Positions 1 to 8,948 of a DNA stretch of 64,000 bases are shown piece by piece (position 1 is the first letter of the stretch; each line of letters opens with the position of its first letter). The DNA lies in assembly GCF_004143485.2 (NCBI RefSeq), contig NZ_ML974130.1, positions 615,964 to 679,963 on the forward strand, in the 5' to 3' direction. This DNA is from Halorussus amylolyticus. GTDB taxonomy: Archaea > Halobacteriota > Halobacteria > Halobacteriales > Haladaptataceae. The position numbers and the translations under genes are program-made. The notes beneath the pieces were generated by a model, which saw only the letters and a program-made list of their open reading frames with translations, did not search any database and was not told the origin of the DNA.

Positions 1-449
1 GGATTTCCGACGACGACTGGGCGACTATCGTTCGACACGTCCCTATTGTGTCGGTTGACCTCGTGGTCAAATGTGATGCCGGTATCGTACTGGGTGAACG
101 ACAGAACGAGCCCGCGAAAGGAGAGTGGTTCGTTCCGGGCGGGCGTGTCCAGAAACACGAGACGCTCCGCGAGGCGGTTTACCGAGTTGCCGAGGAGGAA
201 CTCGGTATCGAGGTTGACATCGTCGAGCGACTCGGCGCGTACGAACACTTCTACGAAACCGCTGACGTGTCCGAAGCCGGTGGAAAACATTATCTCGCAA
301 ACGGGTTCGTCGTGGAAGCCACGACTCGCCCCTCGGAAACCGATGCTCAACACAGCGAATTACGGGCGTTCGAAGAACTGCCCACCGACCTCCACGAGTA
401 CACGCGAGATTATCTGGTCGATACGTCGGGCGTCGAACATGAACTGTAA
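1..449 (+). CDS. gmm: GDP-mannose mannosyl hydrolase-like NUDIX protein (5' end outside window)
   Basis: The first ATG/GTG in frame is at 48, but the frame stays open to the window edge and codes for DDWATIVRHVPIVSVDLVVK, which matches the N-terminus of bacterial Gmm proteins. The real start is therefore upstream of base 1. The NUDIX stretch GGRVQKHETLREA...EEELGI is the slightly degenerate form seen in Gmm, lacking the usual first Glu after Arg. Gmm enzymes release GDP and mannose from GDP-mannose, so the gene fits the glycan cluster that follows. It is convergent with the sulfatase-like gene 22 nt away. The substrate is inferred from family resemblance. Confidence 0.8.
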   Translation, partial: ISDDDWATIVRHVPIVSVDLVVKCDAGIVLGERQNEPAKGEWFVPGGRVQKHETLREAVYRVAEEELGIEVDIVERLGAYEHFYETADVSEAGGKHYLANGFVVEATTRPSETDAQHSELRAFEELPTDLHEYTRDYLVDTSGVEHEL

Positions 450-471
450 CCCAACCCTCTCCGACCGAAGC

Positions 472-1788
472 TCAGTTTAGATACCCAAGGTCTTTGAGCC
501 TGTCCTGTACCTCCCCGTCCTCGATTTCTGTTTTCGTCACGTCTCGTCCGCGGCCTACCGATCGACCGTCTGCGGCGGTGTGGAGGCGTAGTCGCTCAGC
601 GAGACGTTCACCTACCTCGGGGTTGTCCGAAAGCACGTCCTGTTGCTCGCTGGGATCCGTTTCGTGGTCGAACAGGAGTTCCTCGTTACGGGTATCGTCG
701 CGGATGTAGCGCCATCGGTTGGTGCGGACGCTTCCGTTGTACTCGGGTGTGAGGTCGGCTTCGCTGAACGCCACACGGGCGTCGTCCGAGTTCCCGAACA
801 GCGACCGACCCGAGAACGTCGAGGAAGATGTGCCACCGGCGCGCTCGACCAACGTCGGTGCGACATCCACGAGTTCAGTCAGGCTGTCCACGTGTCCACT
901 CTCGCGGTCGGGGTCACGGACTATGAGCGGGACGTGCGTGAGTTCTTCGTAAAGATGGTGAGGGTGGGAGTACTTGCCGTGTTCGCGGAACTGCTCGCCG
1001 TGGTCGGACGTAAGAACCGTAACCGTATCTTCGAACACGCCGCGAGTTCGGAATCCGTCGAATAGCTCGCCGAGACAGCGGTCGGTGTACTTGACCTCGA
1101 TCCGGTATAGCTCTTCGAGCCGGTCGTGTTCGGCCTCGGTGACCTCGTCGGGTTGCTTTAGTGCCTTCCGCCACAGGCGTTCACCGCGATACTTGTTCAG
1201 ATACGTACTCCCTGATTTGGCCTGATATGGGCCGTGAACGTCCATGTAGTGGAGCCAGAGAAAGAATGGCCGGTTTCCGTCGCGGGCGTCGAGCCAGTCG
1301 AGCGCCCGGTCGTTGAGTTTCTCCGCGGGGAGGTAGGCGTGCTTTCTGAACACTCGAAGTAGCTTGTCGGTAAGAATCTTCGCGCGACCCGAGAAGTGAT
1401 CGATTCCTGAGAGCGGAAGGCGAGCGTCGAAGGTGTCGAACCCCCGATCGAAGCCGAAGAGGTTCGAGAGCAAAGGATTGGAGTGGAATCCCGCGGTTTC
1501 GTACCCCCGTTCTCGGAGTCTTTCGGGAAGCGTCGGTTCGTCGTCGATATAGACTCCGACGGTGCTGTCGGAGAACTTCGTGTACTGAAGGCCGCTGGGA
1601 TACCGAGACGTGAACAACGAGGGCATCGAGAACGTAGTGAACGCTCCCTGTGAGAAGGCGTTTTTGTAGACGATGCCTTCGTCTGCAAGGGAATCGTGGA
1701 CAGGCGTATCGCACTTAGAGTCGTAGATCGCGTCGGCACGAAGCGAGTCCGTCGTTATTAAAACGATGTTCGGACTGGTGAGAGTCAT
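472..1788 (-). CDS. Sulfatase-like hydrolase/transferase (alkaline phosphatase superfamily)
   Basis: The 438-residue protein begins with the metal-binding strand IVLITTDSLRAD and has the late metal motif TSDHGEQFREHGKYSHP, both typical of sulfatases and phosphoglycerol transferases. Where sulfatases have C/S-x-P-x-R this protein has SMPSL, so Ser occupies the nucleophile position and the Arg that guides formylglycine formation is missing. It may be a phospho- or sulfo-transferase or hydrolase acting on surface glycans; the substrate is unknown. No transmembrane segment is visible. It is the last gene of a minus-strand series that includes two glycosyltransferases. Confidence 0.8.
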   Translation of the reverse strand: MTLTSPNIVLITTDSLRADAIYDSKCDTPVHDSLADEGIVYKNAFSQGAFTTFSMPSLFTSRYPSGLQYTKFSDSTVGVYIDDEPTLPERLRERGYETAGFHSNPLLSNLFGFDRGFDTFDARLPLSGIDHFSGRAKILTDKLLRVFRKHAYLPAEKLNDRALDWLDARDGNRPFFLWLHYMDVHGPYQAKSGSTYLNKYRGERLWRKALKQPDEVTEAEHDRLEELYRIEVKYTDRCLGELFDGFRTRGVFEDTVTVLTSDHGEQFREHGKYSHPHHLYEELTHVPLIVRDPDRESGHVDSLTELVDVAPTLVERAGGTSSSTFSGRSLFGNSDDARVAFSEADLTPEYNGSVRTNRWRYIRDDTRNEELLFDHETDPSEQQDVLSDNPEVGERLAERLRLHTAADGRSVGRGRDVTKTEIEDGEVQDRLKDLGYLN

Positions 1789-1833
1789 CGGCGTAACTGG
1801 AATCTGTATCGCGGTACGCTTATGCTCTCCGTT

Positions 1834-3027
1834 TTATTCGAGGAGTGCGGATTCGATGGTGTCGATACCCTCAGCCATTATCTCTTCCCAAGCGTACCGT
1901 TCGGTTACAAACTGCCGACCGGCATCGCCTAAACGTGTCCGCTTCGTCGAGTCAGCGAGAAGTCCGACGACTGCATCGGCGAACGTCTCCGGGTCATCTC
2001 GTACCAAGACGCCAGCGTTGTCTGACACGTCGAGACCAACCGTTCCGACCGGAGTCGAGACGACTGGGCGCCGCATCGATAGCGACTCGAGGACTTTGAG
2101 CTTTGAACCGCCACCGAATCGGAAGGGGGCGACCGTCAGGGCGGCAGACTCGTACCAAGGGACGACTCGGTCAACTTCTCCATGGACGCGGACACCGCCG
2201 ACTGTTCCTAATTTCTCGACCGATGGAGTTGGATTTCGCCCGATAATTTGGAACACGGCGTTCGGTCGCTGTTCCCGAACGAAGGGCCACGCGTTCTCCA
2301 CGAACCACGAAAGTGCATCCGTGTTCATACGAACGTCAAGCGACCCAACGAACTGAATCGTGTCGTCAATTGCACCTGCTCGTTTATCGGAGTCGAACTT
2401 CTGGACATCGACGCCGTTCGGGACGGTCCATACCGGAATCCCTCTGGACCACCGTCGCGTTCGTTCTGCGTCGTTGTCCGATACCGCTAAGAATCCATCG
2501 ACGCGCTCGGTAAGCGTTCGTCGCAACCGCCGAAGCTTCCAGATGTTCGCGCGGGCGAACAAGCGAGTTCCGACGCCCCCGTCGAGAAATGATTCCCAAT
2601 ATCTTACGTCCTCGTTGTGCTCATCAACGACGACAGGTGCGGAGACGGAAGGCGGCAGAGCCGGAACAGTCGTTGCGAAGTTGACCCACACTAAATTGAA
2701 TGACTGCTCTCGAAGAACGCGGTGAGTCCGACGGCGAAGGGCGGGGGTAACAAATCGACACACACGGTAGCTATCTGTCGATGTACAGAAGTGACCGAGT
2801 GCATCACGACGACTACGCTCGTGAGAAACCGGTTCGACGGTAACGCCCAGAGATTCCACTTCCGAAATATAGTCGAAGGCAGTACTGTCTTGTATAAGTG
2901 AGACAAGCGTTATATCGAAGCGACTTGCAAGCTCTACCAAGGCGTGATACTCCCGAATTTGGGTCCCTGACCGCTTCGGGAGTGGGAAGCGCGGAGCGAG
3001 AACCAAGCACGTGCGTTTGCCGGACAT
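1834..3027 (-). CDS. Glycosyltransferase family 4 (GT-B fold)
   Basis: This 397-residue protein has the N-terminal GT-B pattern LAPRFPLPKRSGTQIREYHAL, a central VPNGVDVQKF segment, and the C-terminal APFRFGGGSKLKVLESLSMRRPVVSTPVG signature of sugar-nucleotide binding in GT4 enzymes. It probably transfers a sugar to a lipid-linked oligosaccharide on the cytoplasmic face of the membrane. Its start lies 2 nt downstream of the stop of the GT2 gene, so the two are almost certainly cotranscribed. Donor and acceptor cannot be read from the sequence. Confidence 0.88.
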   Translation of the reverse strand: MSGKRTCLVLAPRFPLPKRSGTQIREYHALVELASRFDITLVSLIQDSTAFDYISEVESLGVTVEPVSHERSRRDALGHFCTSTDSYRVCRFVTPALRRRTHRVLREQSFNLVWVNFATTVPALPPSVSAPVVVDEHNEDVRYWESFLDGGVGTRLFARANIWKLRRLRRTLTERVDGFLAVSDNDAERTRRWSRGIPVWTVPNGVDVQKFDSDKRAGAIDDTIQFVGSLDVRMNTDALSWFVENAWPFVREQRPNAVFQIIGRNPTPSVEKLGTVGGVRVHGEVDRVVPWYESAALTVAPFRFGGGSKLKVLESLSMRRPVVSTPVGTVGLDVSDNAGVLVRDDPETFADAVVGLLADSTKRTRLGDAGRQFVTERYAWEEIMAEGIDTIESALLE

Positions 3028-3029
3028 GA

Positions 3030-3881
3030 TTATAGCAAGGAACGGTTCTGACGGAACACGTTTCGAGCCATCGTCGAAAGCGGTTTCAACTGTCCGCCGA
3101 AGGCGAGTTCTGGAGCGTCCCTGTGGAGCTCTACTGTACGATTTACTGCCTTTAACCGGCGTGGAACGCCGGAAAACATAATATCCGAAGCGCGACCCAA
3201 CCGATACGGAAATCCGAACTCTGCTCCGTACGTGCGGCGCATCTTCTTCCCTTCTGTTTTCATCTTGTCGCGTGCCTTCAGAATTTTTCGGTTCGGGTGA
3301 TTTCTGTCTCCTGCAAGGACGTCCTCAACGTGTCGGAAATCGTAATCCTGAGCTAAACGTAGCCAGAATTCATAATCCATCACGTATTCGAGGGACGTGT
3401 CGAGGCGTTCATCTTCGAGCACATTTGACCGGAAGAACAGCGCGGGCTGTTCGATGAAACAGCCTCGCAACAACCGATTGTAGTCGAAGTTCGGGACGCA
3501 CCGAACCTTCAACACCTCCGACTCGGCGTCGATGAGGGCGATGTCTCCGTAGATAACGTCGGCATCGTATCGTCGAAAGTATTCGACGACGCGCTCGGCG
3601 GTTCGCGTGTCAAAGAACACGTCGTCGGAGTTCAGCCACGCAACGACATCCCCTGTGGCCATATCAAATCCCTTGTTTATTGCATCAGATTGTCCATTGT
3701 CGGGCTCGGACTTCCATCTGATGGCCTCGTCGTAGGATTCGAGAAGTTCCACCGTTCCGTCGTTGCTCTCTCCGTCGACGACGATGTGTTCAATGTCTTC
3801 ATAAGTTTGGCACCGAACCGATTCCAGCGTTTCTTCGATAAAATCCACTTGGTTGTACGATGGCGTCACGACGGAGATCAT
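3030..3881 (-). CDS. Glycosyltransferase family 2 (GT-A fold)
   Basis: The 283-residue protein opens with ISVVTPSYNQVDFIEETLESV and has the nucleotide-binding VVDGESNDGT segment and a DxD-like motif in WLNSDDVFF. This is the WcaA type of GT2 enzyme. No membrane segment is visible, so it is likely a soluble or peripheral enzyme adding one sugar to a nascent surface glycan. It is tightly coupled to the GT4 gene downstream. A 165-nt gap with A+T-rich stretches separates it from the Wzy gene upstream and could hold a promoter. Confidence 0.88.
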   Translation of the reverse strand: MISVVTPSYNQVDFIEETLESVRCQTYEDIEHIVVDGESNDGTVELLESYDEAIRWKSEPDNGQSDAINKGFDMATGDVVAWLNSDDVFFDTRTAERVVEYFRRYDADVIYGDIALIDAESEVLKVRCVPNFDYNRLLRGCFIEQPALFFRSNVLEDERLDTSLEYVMDYEFWLRLAQDYDFRHVEDVLAGDRNHPNRKILKARDKMKTEGKKMRRTYGAEFGFPYRLGRASDIMFSGVPRRLKAVNRTVELHRDAPELAFGGQLKPLSTMARNVFRQNRSLL

Positions 3882-4046
3882 GATGTCGTAAAGGGCGTTT
3901 CTGTAGAATCCGCTCCCATGCCGAGTAAGAGTCTATCAACGTGCCGGTGCATGTCTCATACATCTTTGCACCACTGTATTAAATATCTTGTAAACCGGTC
4001 CAGGCGTCGGTCAAGAGACTCCGCTTTCCGCGCGATGGCGGAGTTG

Positions 4047-5396
4047 TCACGAATCAAGGTAGGGTGGTACTGCATATCCGTACACTAACCCGATTAGTGC
4101 CCATCGCGATGGGTGTATAAAACTGAAGGAGAACAGCCATCCCACAAGAAGCGCGATTGAGAGACAGATACCGGACATGATCAGTGTTTGCCGAACCCCC
4201 GTTTCGCGGTACACGCCGGTGAGTTGTGTCCGTAATGTGCACACCCAAAGCATCAGAAACGACGCTAGTCCAAAGGCTCCGGTGTGGGCGAGAACCGACA
4301 CCCATGCTCCGTTTTGTCGAGCGGCGAGAGATGTGAAATCGTAGACGGTGAGATTAGGGAGCGTTCTTATTTCGCTCAGATATACTGTCGCTCTTTGGGA
4401 GTACTGTCCTAGGCCGAGACCGAACAAAGGGACGTCACTCCAAGTTCGTAATTGTATCAAATAGGACATGTATCTAACCGCAATCGAGCCGCCTCTGGGG
4501 TTTCCAGTGACGAGGTCGGCGAAGTGGCCCATTCGCAAGGCGATTGTAGTGATTAACTCTCTCCCGGCTACTTCTCCGATGGTGAGTATCGTCCCACCGA
4601 CCGGGAGGGAAACGACGACCAGCCGTGAAATAAAACCGCGGAGATGGGCGACAAGTATCCACACACCGACGGCCCCACAAACGAGGGTGACATAGCTTCC
4701 CATCGACCCTGAGATAATCAGCCCCATTAACAGGATAACGGCTAATGATTCCTGCGCTCCTTTCTTGAAAAGTATCTCGCTATCAGTAGCGAGACATGGG
4801 AGGAGGACTGCAATTCCCGTCAGCAGCGTGTCCCCAAAGAAGGACGGTTCTTTGAAAACTGATGCGGGTCTCAGATATCCTGCACCGGCTCTGTATCCTC
4901 GTAGTAGCGTTGTCTCTATCTGTATTTGAAGCACATTTATTATCAACGCCTGCATGATACCGAGGACTGCGACACCGGCGACTAAGAGTACCCAGAACCG
5001 AAGCACGGCCCTCATCTCATCTGTCGAGAAGTTCATACTAGAGAGGAGCGTGAATAACACAACACCGTACAGAAGCTGTGCAAACAACGTGAAAAAGTTG
5101 AGCGGAGAAACTAATGGGTTTACGATAGAACCGATGGTCGCTAATAGCAAAAATACGCTGGCGGCGACTACGGGAAACGTAACGGCCACCTGCCGCCGAT
5201 ACAGCGCGTATCCGACCAGCGGGACGGTGAGCAGCCAATCCGGCCGCAGGATGGTGGTCCCTCCGGCCGAAATCACGAGTGGCGGGAAATTATTCAGTAG
5301 TAATCCGAGCAGATACAGACACGTGAGAGCGACAGGAAGGTTTCGAAATGATTGAGACTGTCGGAGCGCGGTCACCCCTCTAATGCCAAAGCTCAT
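4047..5396 (-). CDS. Wzy/O-antigen polymerase- or ligase-like membrane protein
   Basis: This 449-residue protein is almost entirely hydrophobic, with about ten to twelve membrane segments. The VPLFGLGLGQYSQ segment before a large extracytoplasmic loop is typical of O-antigen polymerases and ligases. Such enzymes join lipid-linked glycan units outside the membrane. The start ATG overlaps the stop codon of the upstream phosphatase-superfamily gene (ATGA), indicating translational coupling. These families diverge strongly in sequence, so the choice between polymerase and ligase is open. Confidence 0.75.
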   Translation of the reverse strand: MSFGIRGVTALRQSQSFRNLPVALTCLYLLGLLLNNFPPLVISAGGTTILRPDWLLTVPLVGYALYRRQVAVTFPVVAASVFLLLATIGSIVNPLVSPLNFFTLFAQLLYGVVLFTLLSSMNFSTDEMRAVLRFWVLLVAGVAVLGIMQALIINVLQIQIETTLLRGYRAGAGYLRPASVFKEPSFFGDTLLTGIAVLLPCLATDSEILFKKGAQESLAVILLMGLIISGSMGSYVTLVCGAVGVWILVAHLRGFISRLVVVSLPVGGTILTIGEVAGRELITTIALRMGHFADLVTGNPRGGSIAVRYMSYLIQLRTWSDVPLFGLGLGQYSQRATVYLSEIRTLPNLTVYDFTSLAARQNGAWVSVLAHTGAFGLASFLMLWVCTLRTQLTGVYRETGVRQTLIMSGICLSIALLVGWLFSFSFIHPSRWALIGLVYGYAVPPYLDS

Positions 5397-6967
5397 AAGT
5401 AGCCTAGATTCTGCAGTCGCTCTTCGACTTTCTCCTCATTCATCGAACCCTCTTGGTGCTCCGGCGAGAACACCGGTATCGTCCGCCGTTGTCGGTCGTC
5501 CGTAACTGCTTCAGTGAAAATCTCGGAACGAATTTCCCCCTCCATGGTTTCGACGGTGGGAAGATCGTGGAGATACAGCAAGGTGGGCGTGATGTCGACC
5601 GCATCGCACGTGATACTCGACCCGCGTATCTCGTCTCCGCTTAGTATGAAGACTCCTGTCGGTTCGTGGTCGGCGACACGGTCACCCGGTTCCTGTAGGC
5701 GCTCGTCCTCTAACTCGACACCCGCAGTGTACTTCCACTCTTTGGGCTGAAGTGTGATATCCGGTGTCCGTTCGTTGACGGTCGGATACAGTTCCTCGGT
5801 TCGAGTGGCTTCCTCGAAAATCGGCTCTCCAGTTTCAGGGTCTTTTACGTCGGTGAATTCAGAAATTAGCTCGTCTCGAAGTTCCTCGTAGCCCGAGTCT
5901 GGAACCGGTCCGTGTTCGAAATCTTGGCCGTGAACGAACACACCGCCGCCGTTTCCGACTGCAAACGCTTCCGTCTGTTCCCAATCTACGAACTTCGATA
6001 GCGACCGCGTACTGGCAGTCGTTTTCGACCGGAATCGAGCAATGGCCTCTGTGGGAGTTTTCTCACGAATGAAACTCTTGACCGGTCGGGGAAAACTGGT
6101 TGCAGCGGACCACACGTTGTTGACGAGGGCCTGTTTCAATGAACTCGTGAGTCCGGGTTTCGCCTGTTCGAGATACCCCCATTCGCTGAGTAGCGTGTTT
6201 ACGTTCACTCTCTTTTCGATCCGACGAGCCCCGTGGTCAGAGAGGACACAAACGGTAACGTCATCACTAGCAGCCTGGATGAGGCTTCCGACTGCAGTAT
6301 CCATATATTTGTAGAACTGCTCCACAGCGTTTTCGCCATCGATTTGTTCGTCCCACAGATAGTGTTGAATTCGGTCGATACCCATAAACACTGTCCAGAG
6401 CAGTTCGGGATTGTACTGCTCCATCAGTTGGAGCGTCGCTTGTAGCTGTGACTCGGTGAGGCTCTGAATTTCGTTGTAAAAGGCCTCTACCCCGTCGCTC
6501 GGTCGCCTTTCTGGATCGACGCGGTAATTTACGCTCTCTAAGATGTCGTTAACTTTTGGCGGGTGTCCTATATTCTCGCTCTCGTGGATGGGTGGTCCAG
6601 AAACAAAGAAAGAACCGACCTTTCGGGGTGGGTACGCCATCGGAAAGTTCACCACTCCAATCGAATGGCCTTCGCGCTCGAAGAGATCCCAGATAGCTGG
6701 CCGCGTCATTTTCGAATAAGTCGTCGGAGAAAGCTGGTAGGTTTCTCGATTCAATTCTAAGAAATCGTGAACTCCGTGTGTTCCGGGACTTACGCCGGTC
6801 GAGATTGAGGTCCACGCTGGCGGCGTTAACGGGGGAGTGGTTGACTGGAGGTTTCCTTTCACCCCGCTGTCGAGCAACGACTGGATATTTGGGAGACTCC
6901 CTTCGTCAAGGAGTGGATCGAGAAATCTCCATGTCGCACCGTCCAACCCAATGACCAGAGTCTTCAT
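5393..6967 (-). CDS. Alkaline phosphatase family protein (type I phosphodiesterase/nucleotide pyrophosphatase type)
   Basis: The frame extends to 7039, but the internal ATG at 6967 (MKTLVIGLDGATW) gives the expected family start, so 524 residues are called. Metal ligands appear in VIGLDGATW and CVLSDHGARR. The likely nucleophile is the Thr run in LQSTTPPLTPPAWTSISTG. Archaeal members of this family act on phosphodiester or phosphomonoester bonds, often of nucleotides or lipid-linked sugars. The C-terminus has no membrane anchor. Overlap with the Wzy gene suggests work on the same glycan; the exact reaction is unknown. Confidence 0.82.
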   Translation of the reverse strand: MKTLVIGLDGATWRFLDPLLDEGSLPNIQSLLDSGVKGNLQSTTPPLTPPAWTSISTGVSPGTHGVHDFLELNRETYQLSPTTYSKMTRPAIWDLFEREGHSIGVVNFPMAYPPRKVGSFFVSGPPIHESENIGHPPKVNDILESVNYRVDPERRPSDGVEAFYNEIQSLTESQLQATLQLMEQYNPELLWTVFMGIDRIQHYLWDEQIDGENAVEQFYKYMDTAVGSLIQAASDDVTVCVLSDHGARRIEKRVNVNTLLSEWGYLEQAKPGLTSSLKQALVNNVWSAATSFPRPVKSFIREKTPTEAIARFRSKTTASTRSLSKFVDWEQTEAFAVGNGGGVFVHGQDFEHGPVPDSGYEELRDELISEFTDVKDPETGEPIFEEATRTEELYPTVNERTPDITLQPKEWKYTAGVELEDERLQEPGDRVADHEPTGVFILSGDEIRGSSITCDAVDITPTLLYLHDLPTVETMEGEIRSEIFTEAVTDDRQRRTIPVFSPEHQEGSMNEEKVEERLQNLGYL

Positions 6968-7278
6968 TGTCACATTCTTCCCCTCCACATCAATAATAAG
7001 GATGCCGATTTTCGCGGTGTGACTGCGTAGGCGAATCAATTTCCAGACGCGGGGGCTTTTGAGTCTGGAGAACGAGACTGTTGTCCCGATTCCGATTGTT
7101 GGCGCAGTTTCAGCTGGATGCTCTGTACTCCGTTAACGATTATCGAACGAGACAGCGCTTATCCGCGTTTTTTCTGTGATTTGATACAACTCTCTAAAGA
7201 AGTCGAAACAACGCTTTCCTCGGTGTATCGTGCGTCTCTGTGACACGAGCACACCTATCCGGTACTAACCACTCGGTC
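6968..7278. other. Intergenic stretch with a short hairpin
   Basis: This 311-nt gap separates the PIG-L gene from the phosphatase-superfamily gene on the same strand. It contains an inverted repeat, TCCAGAC at 7042-7048 and GTCTGGA at 7063-7069, around a G-rich loop. That could be a transcript-end or leader hairpin. No convincing ORF was seen. The gap probably also carries a promoter for the gene starting at 6967, but no single TATA box stands out. Confidence 0.35.
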
Positions 7279-7968
7279 CTACTCTGATTCTCCTTGGGCG
7301 AGCGCCGTTACCGACGCAGATAGCCGTTCCGACCAATCGAACCAACGAACTATCCGATACGCCTCGGCGTAATCCATCCCGACTTCCATCCCCCGTTGCT
7401 GTGCTTTCGTTCGAATACCTTTCTCTGAGCGGGGATGGGGCCACTCCTCAATTTCGGTATCGATTTCGCTCATCGCTTGAATCTTCAGTTCGATCGTTTC
7501 CGAAATGTCGACGTAGAAATTGGGCTCAAACTCGACATCGTTCCACTCTGACGAACTAAGTATCTCACACGTCATAATTCTTGTCTGGGAATCAATGGAC
7601 CGGCCGACAATCATTGCGCTTTCGAACACCATCCGGTGGTCCTGATTCACATCCGTCTTCGCATTGGTGATAATTAAGTCCGGCTTGATATCGAGATTCT
7701 CGAACTGCTTGTTGAGTTCGATTAGCGGGCTTTCGTCAAATCGCTGATTCGGAAATCCTAAGAAATGAACGTTCATCTCGTCGACACCGAGGATTTTTGC
7801 AGCCCGCTTCGCTTTCGGTCTGTTGTCGATGTCCTTCGGCGGGTGGAGCAAGCCGTCAGTAACATAAACAATGTGAACATCGTGGCCAGCCTCGATCATC
7901 TGTGGAATAAGACCCCCGACTCCGAGAATATCATCGTCAACGTGGCTCACGTAAATGGCGACTTCCAT
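7279..7968 (-). CDS. PIG-L/LmbE family N-acetyl-sugar deacetylase
   Basis: The 229-residue protein starts EVAIYVSHVDDDILGVGG, the zinc-binding motif of PIG-L enzymes (usually HPDDE; here the first His is replaced by Ser-His-Val with the Asp triplet kept). NQDHRMVFES near residue 115 supplies the second His region. The family removes acetyl groups from N-acetyl amino sugars. It lies 10 nt after a formyltransferase gene, so the pair could swap an acetyl group for a formyl group on one sugar. That pathway is inferred from gene order. Confidence 0.82.
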   Translation of the reverse strand: MEVAIYVSHVDDDILGVGGLIPQMIEAGHDVHIVYVTDGLLHPPKDIDNRPKAKRAAKILGVDEMNVHFLGFPNQRFDESPLIELNKQFENLDIKPDLIITNAKTDVNQDHRMVFESAMIVGRSIDSQTRIMTCEILSSSEWNDVEFEPNFYVDISETIELKIQAMSEIDTEIEEWPHPRSEKGIRTKAQQRGMEVGMDYAEAYRIVRWFDWSERLSASVTALAQGESE

Positions 7969-7978
7969 ACTCGGACAT

Positions 7979-8872
7979 CTATGGAAGGCAGCCTAAAACG
8001 TTCCCTTTTTCAATCGGATAGCTTCCATCGTGGTTTTCTGCTTCGATTTGTAATGTTCCGTTTCCGGTTTGTACCAGTAACTCATCATCGGTCATCGTTT
8101 CCAGTATCTCCCCTACCTGCCCTCGGACAGCGGTCGGATGGTCGATAGACGCGTGCCACACCGTTACCTTATCCATTTTATGATACGTAAACGCTCCCGG
8201 ATACGGACGTGTTTGCCCACGGATAAAATTATAAATAGTTGACGCGCTTCGCTCCCAATCGATTAGGCCCATGTCCGGCCGACGAGGATGAGTGTAAGTT
8301 GCTTCGTCGGTGTTCTGAGGTGTTCGGGGAAACGTTCCCTCCTCGAACTTTGGGAGTACATCGTCAAGGAGTGCAACTGAGGTGTCGGTCATCTTCTCGT
8401 GAAGATCATGTGCCTCGTCCTCGTGGTCTATCGGCACCGATTGTTGTACGACAATATCGCCACTGTCGACACCTTCATCGAGCCAGAACAGTGTGACTCC
8501 AGTTTCCGTGAGCCCGTGTATGAGCGCCCATGCGACAGGTGCGCGCCCCCGTCGCTTTGGTAGTAGTGATAAATGCCGGCCGACGCAGCCGACCTCGGGA
8601 AGTGAGAGTACCTCCTCGTTGAGAAGTTCCTGCCACGCCATCACCAATAGTATGTCGAGGTCGTACTTCCGAAGTTGGCGCTTGGTACTCTCGTCGTTGA
8701 TGCTGTCGATCTGTATCCACCGGTCACCGTACTCCGGGTAAGTGGCGAACCCAGAAATACGGTCACGATGCGAGTCCGAAAAGGAAACGACGACCTCGGG
8801 GTTTACGCTCGAACTTTCGAGGATTGCCTTGCTCACTTCTGTCGAACCAACATAGCCGTATTTCAGTGCCAT
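7979..8872 (-). CDS. Formyltransferase-like protein (sugar N-formyltransferase candidate)
   Basis: The ATG at 8872 is preferred to the upstream GTG at 8881; it gives 297 residues. The segment RHLSLLPKRRGRAPVAWAL...GVTLFWLDEGVDSGDIV matches the N10-formyltetrahydrofolate-binding catalytic region of methionyl-tRNA and sugar formyltransferases. The usual N-x-H-x-S-L-L-P reads G-x-H-x-S-L-L-P here, so the conserved Asn is Gly, while the His and the later Asp remain. Archaea do not formylate initiator tRNA, and the gene sits among glycosyltransferases, so a sugar substrate is likely. Confidence 0.78.
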   Translation of the reverse strand: MALKYGYVGSTEVSKAILESSSVNPEVVVSFSDSHRDRISGFATYPEYGDRWIQIDSINDESTKRQLRKYDLDILLVMAWQELLNEEVLSLPEVGCVGRHLSLLPKRRGRAPVAWALIHGLTETGVTLFWLDEGVDSGDIVVQQSVPIDHEDEAHDLHEKMTDTSVALLDDVLPKFEEGTFPRTPQNTDEATYTHPRRPDMGLIDWERSASTIYNFIRGQTRPYPGAFTYHKMDKVTVWHASIDHPTAVRGQVGEILETMTDDELLVQTGNGTLQIEAENHDGSYPIEKGNVLGCLP

Positions 8873-8948
8873 CCAACACACCTTTGACCAACAGAGGTGT
8901 TGTAATTTTGGGTCTTATCCGGAGCGGTCTTCAGCTATTCGAGCCAGT

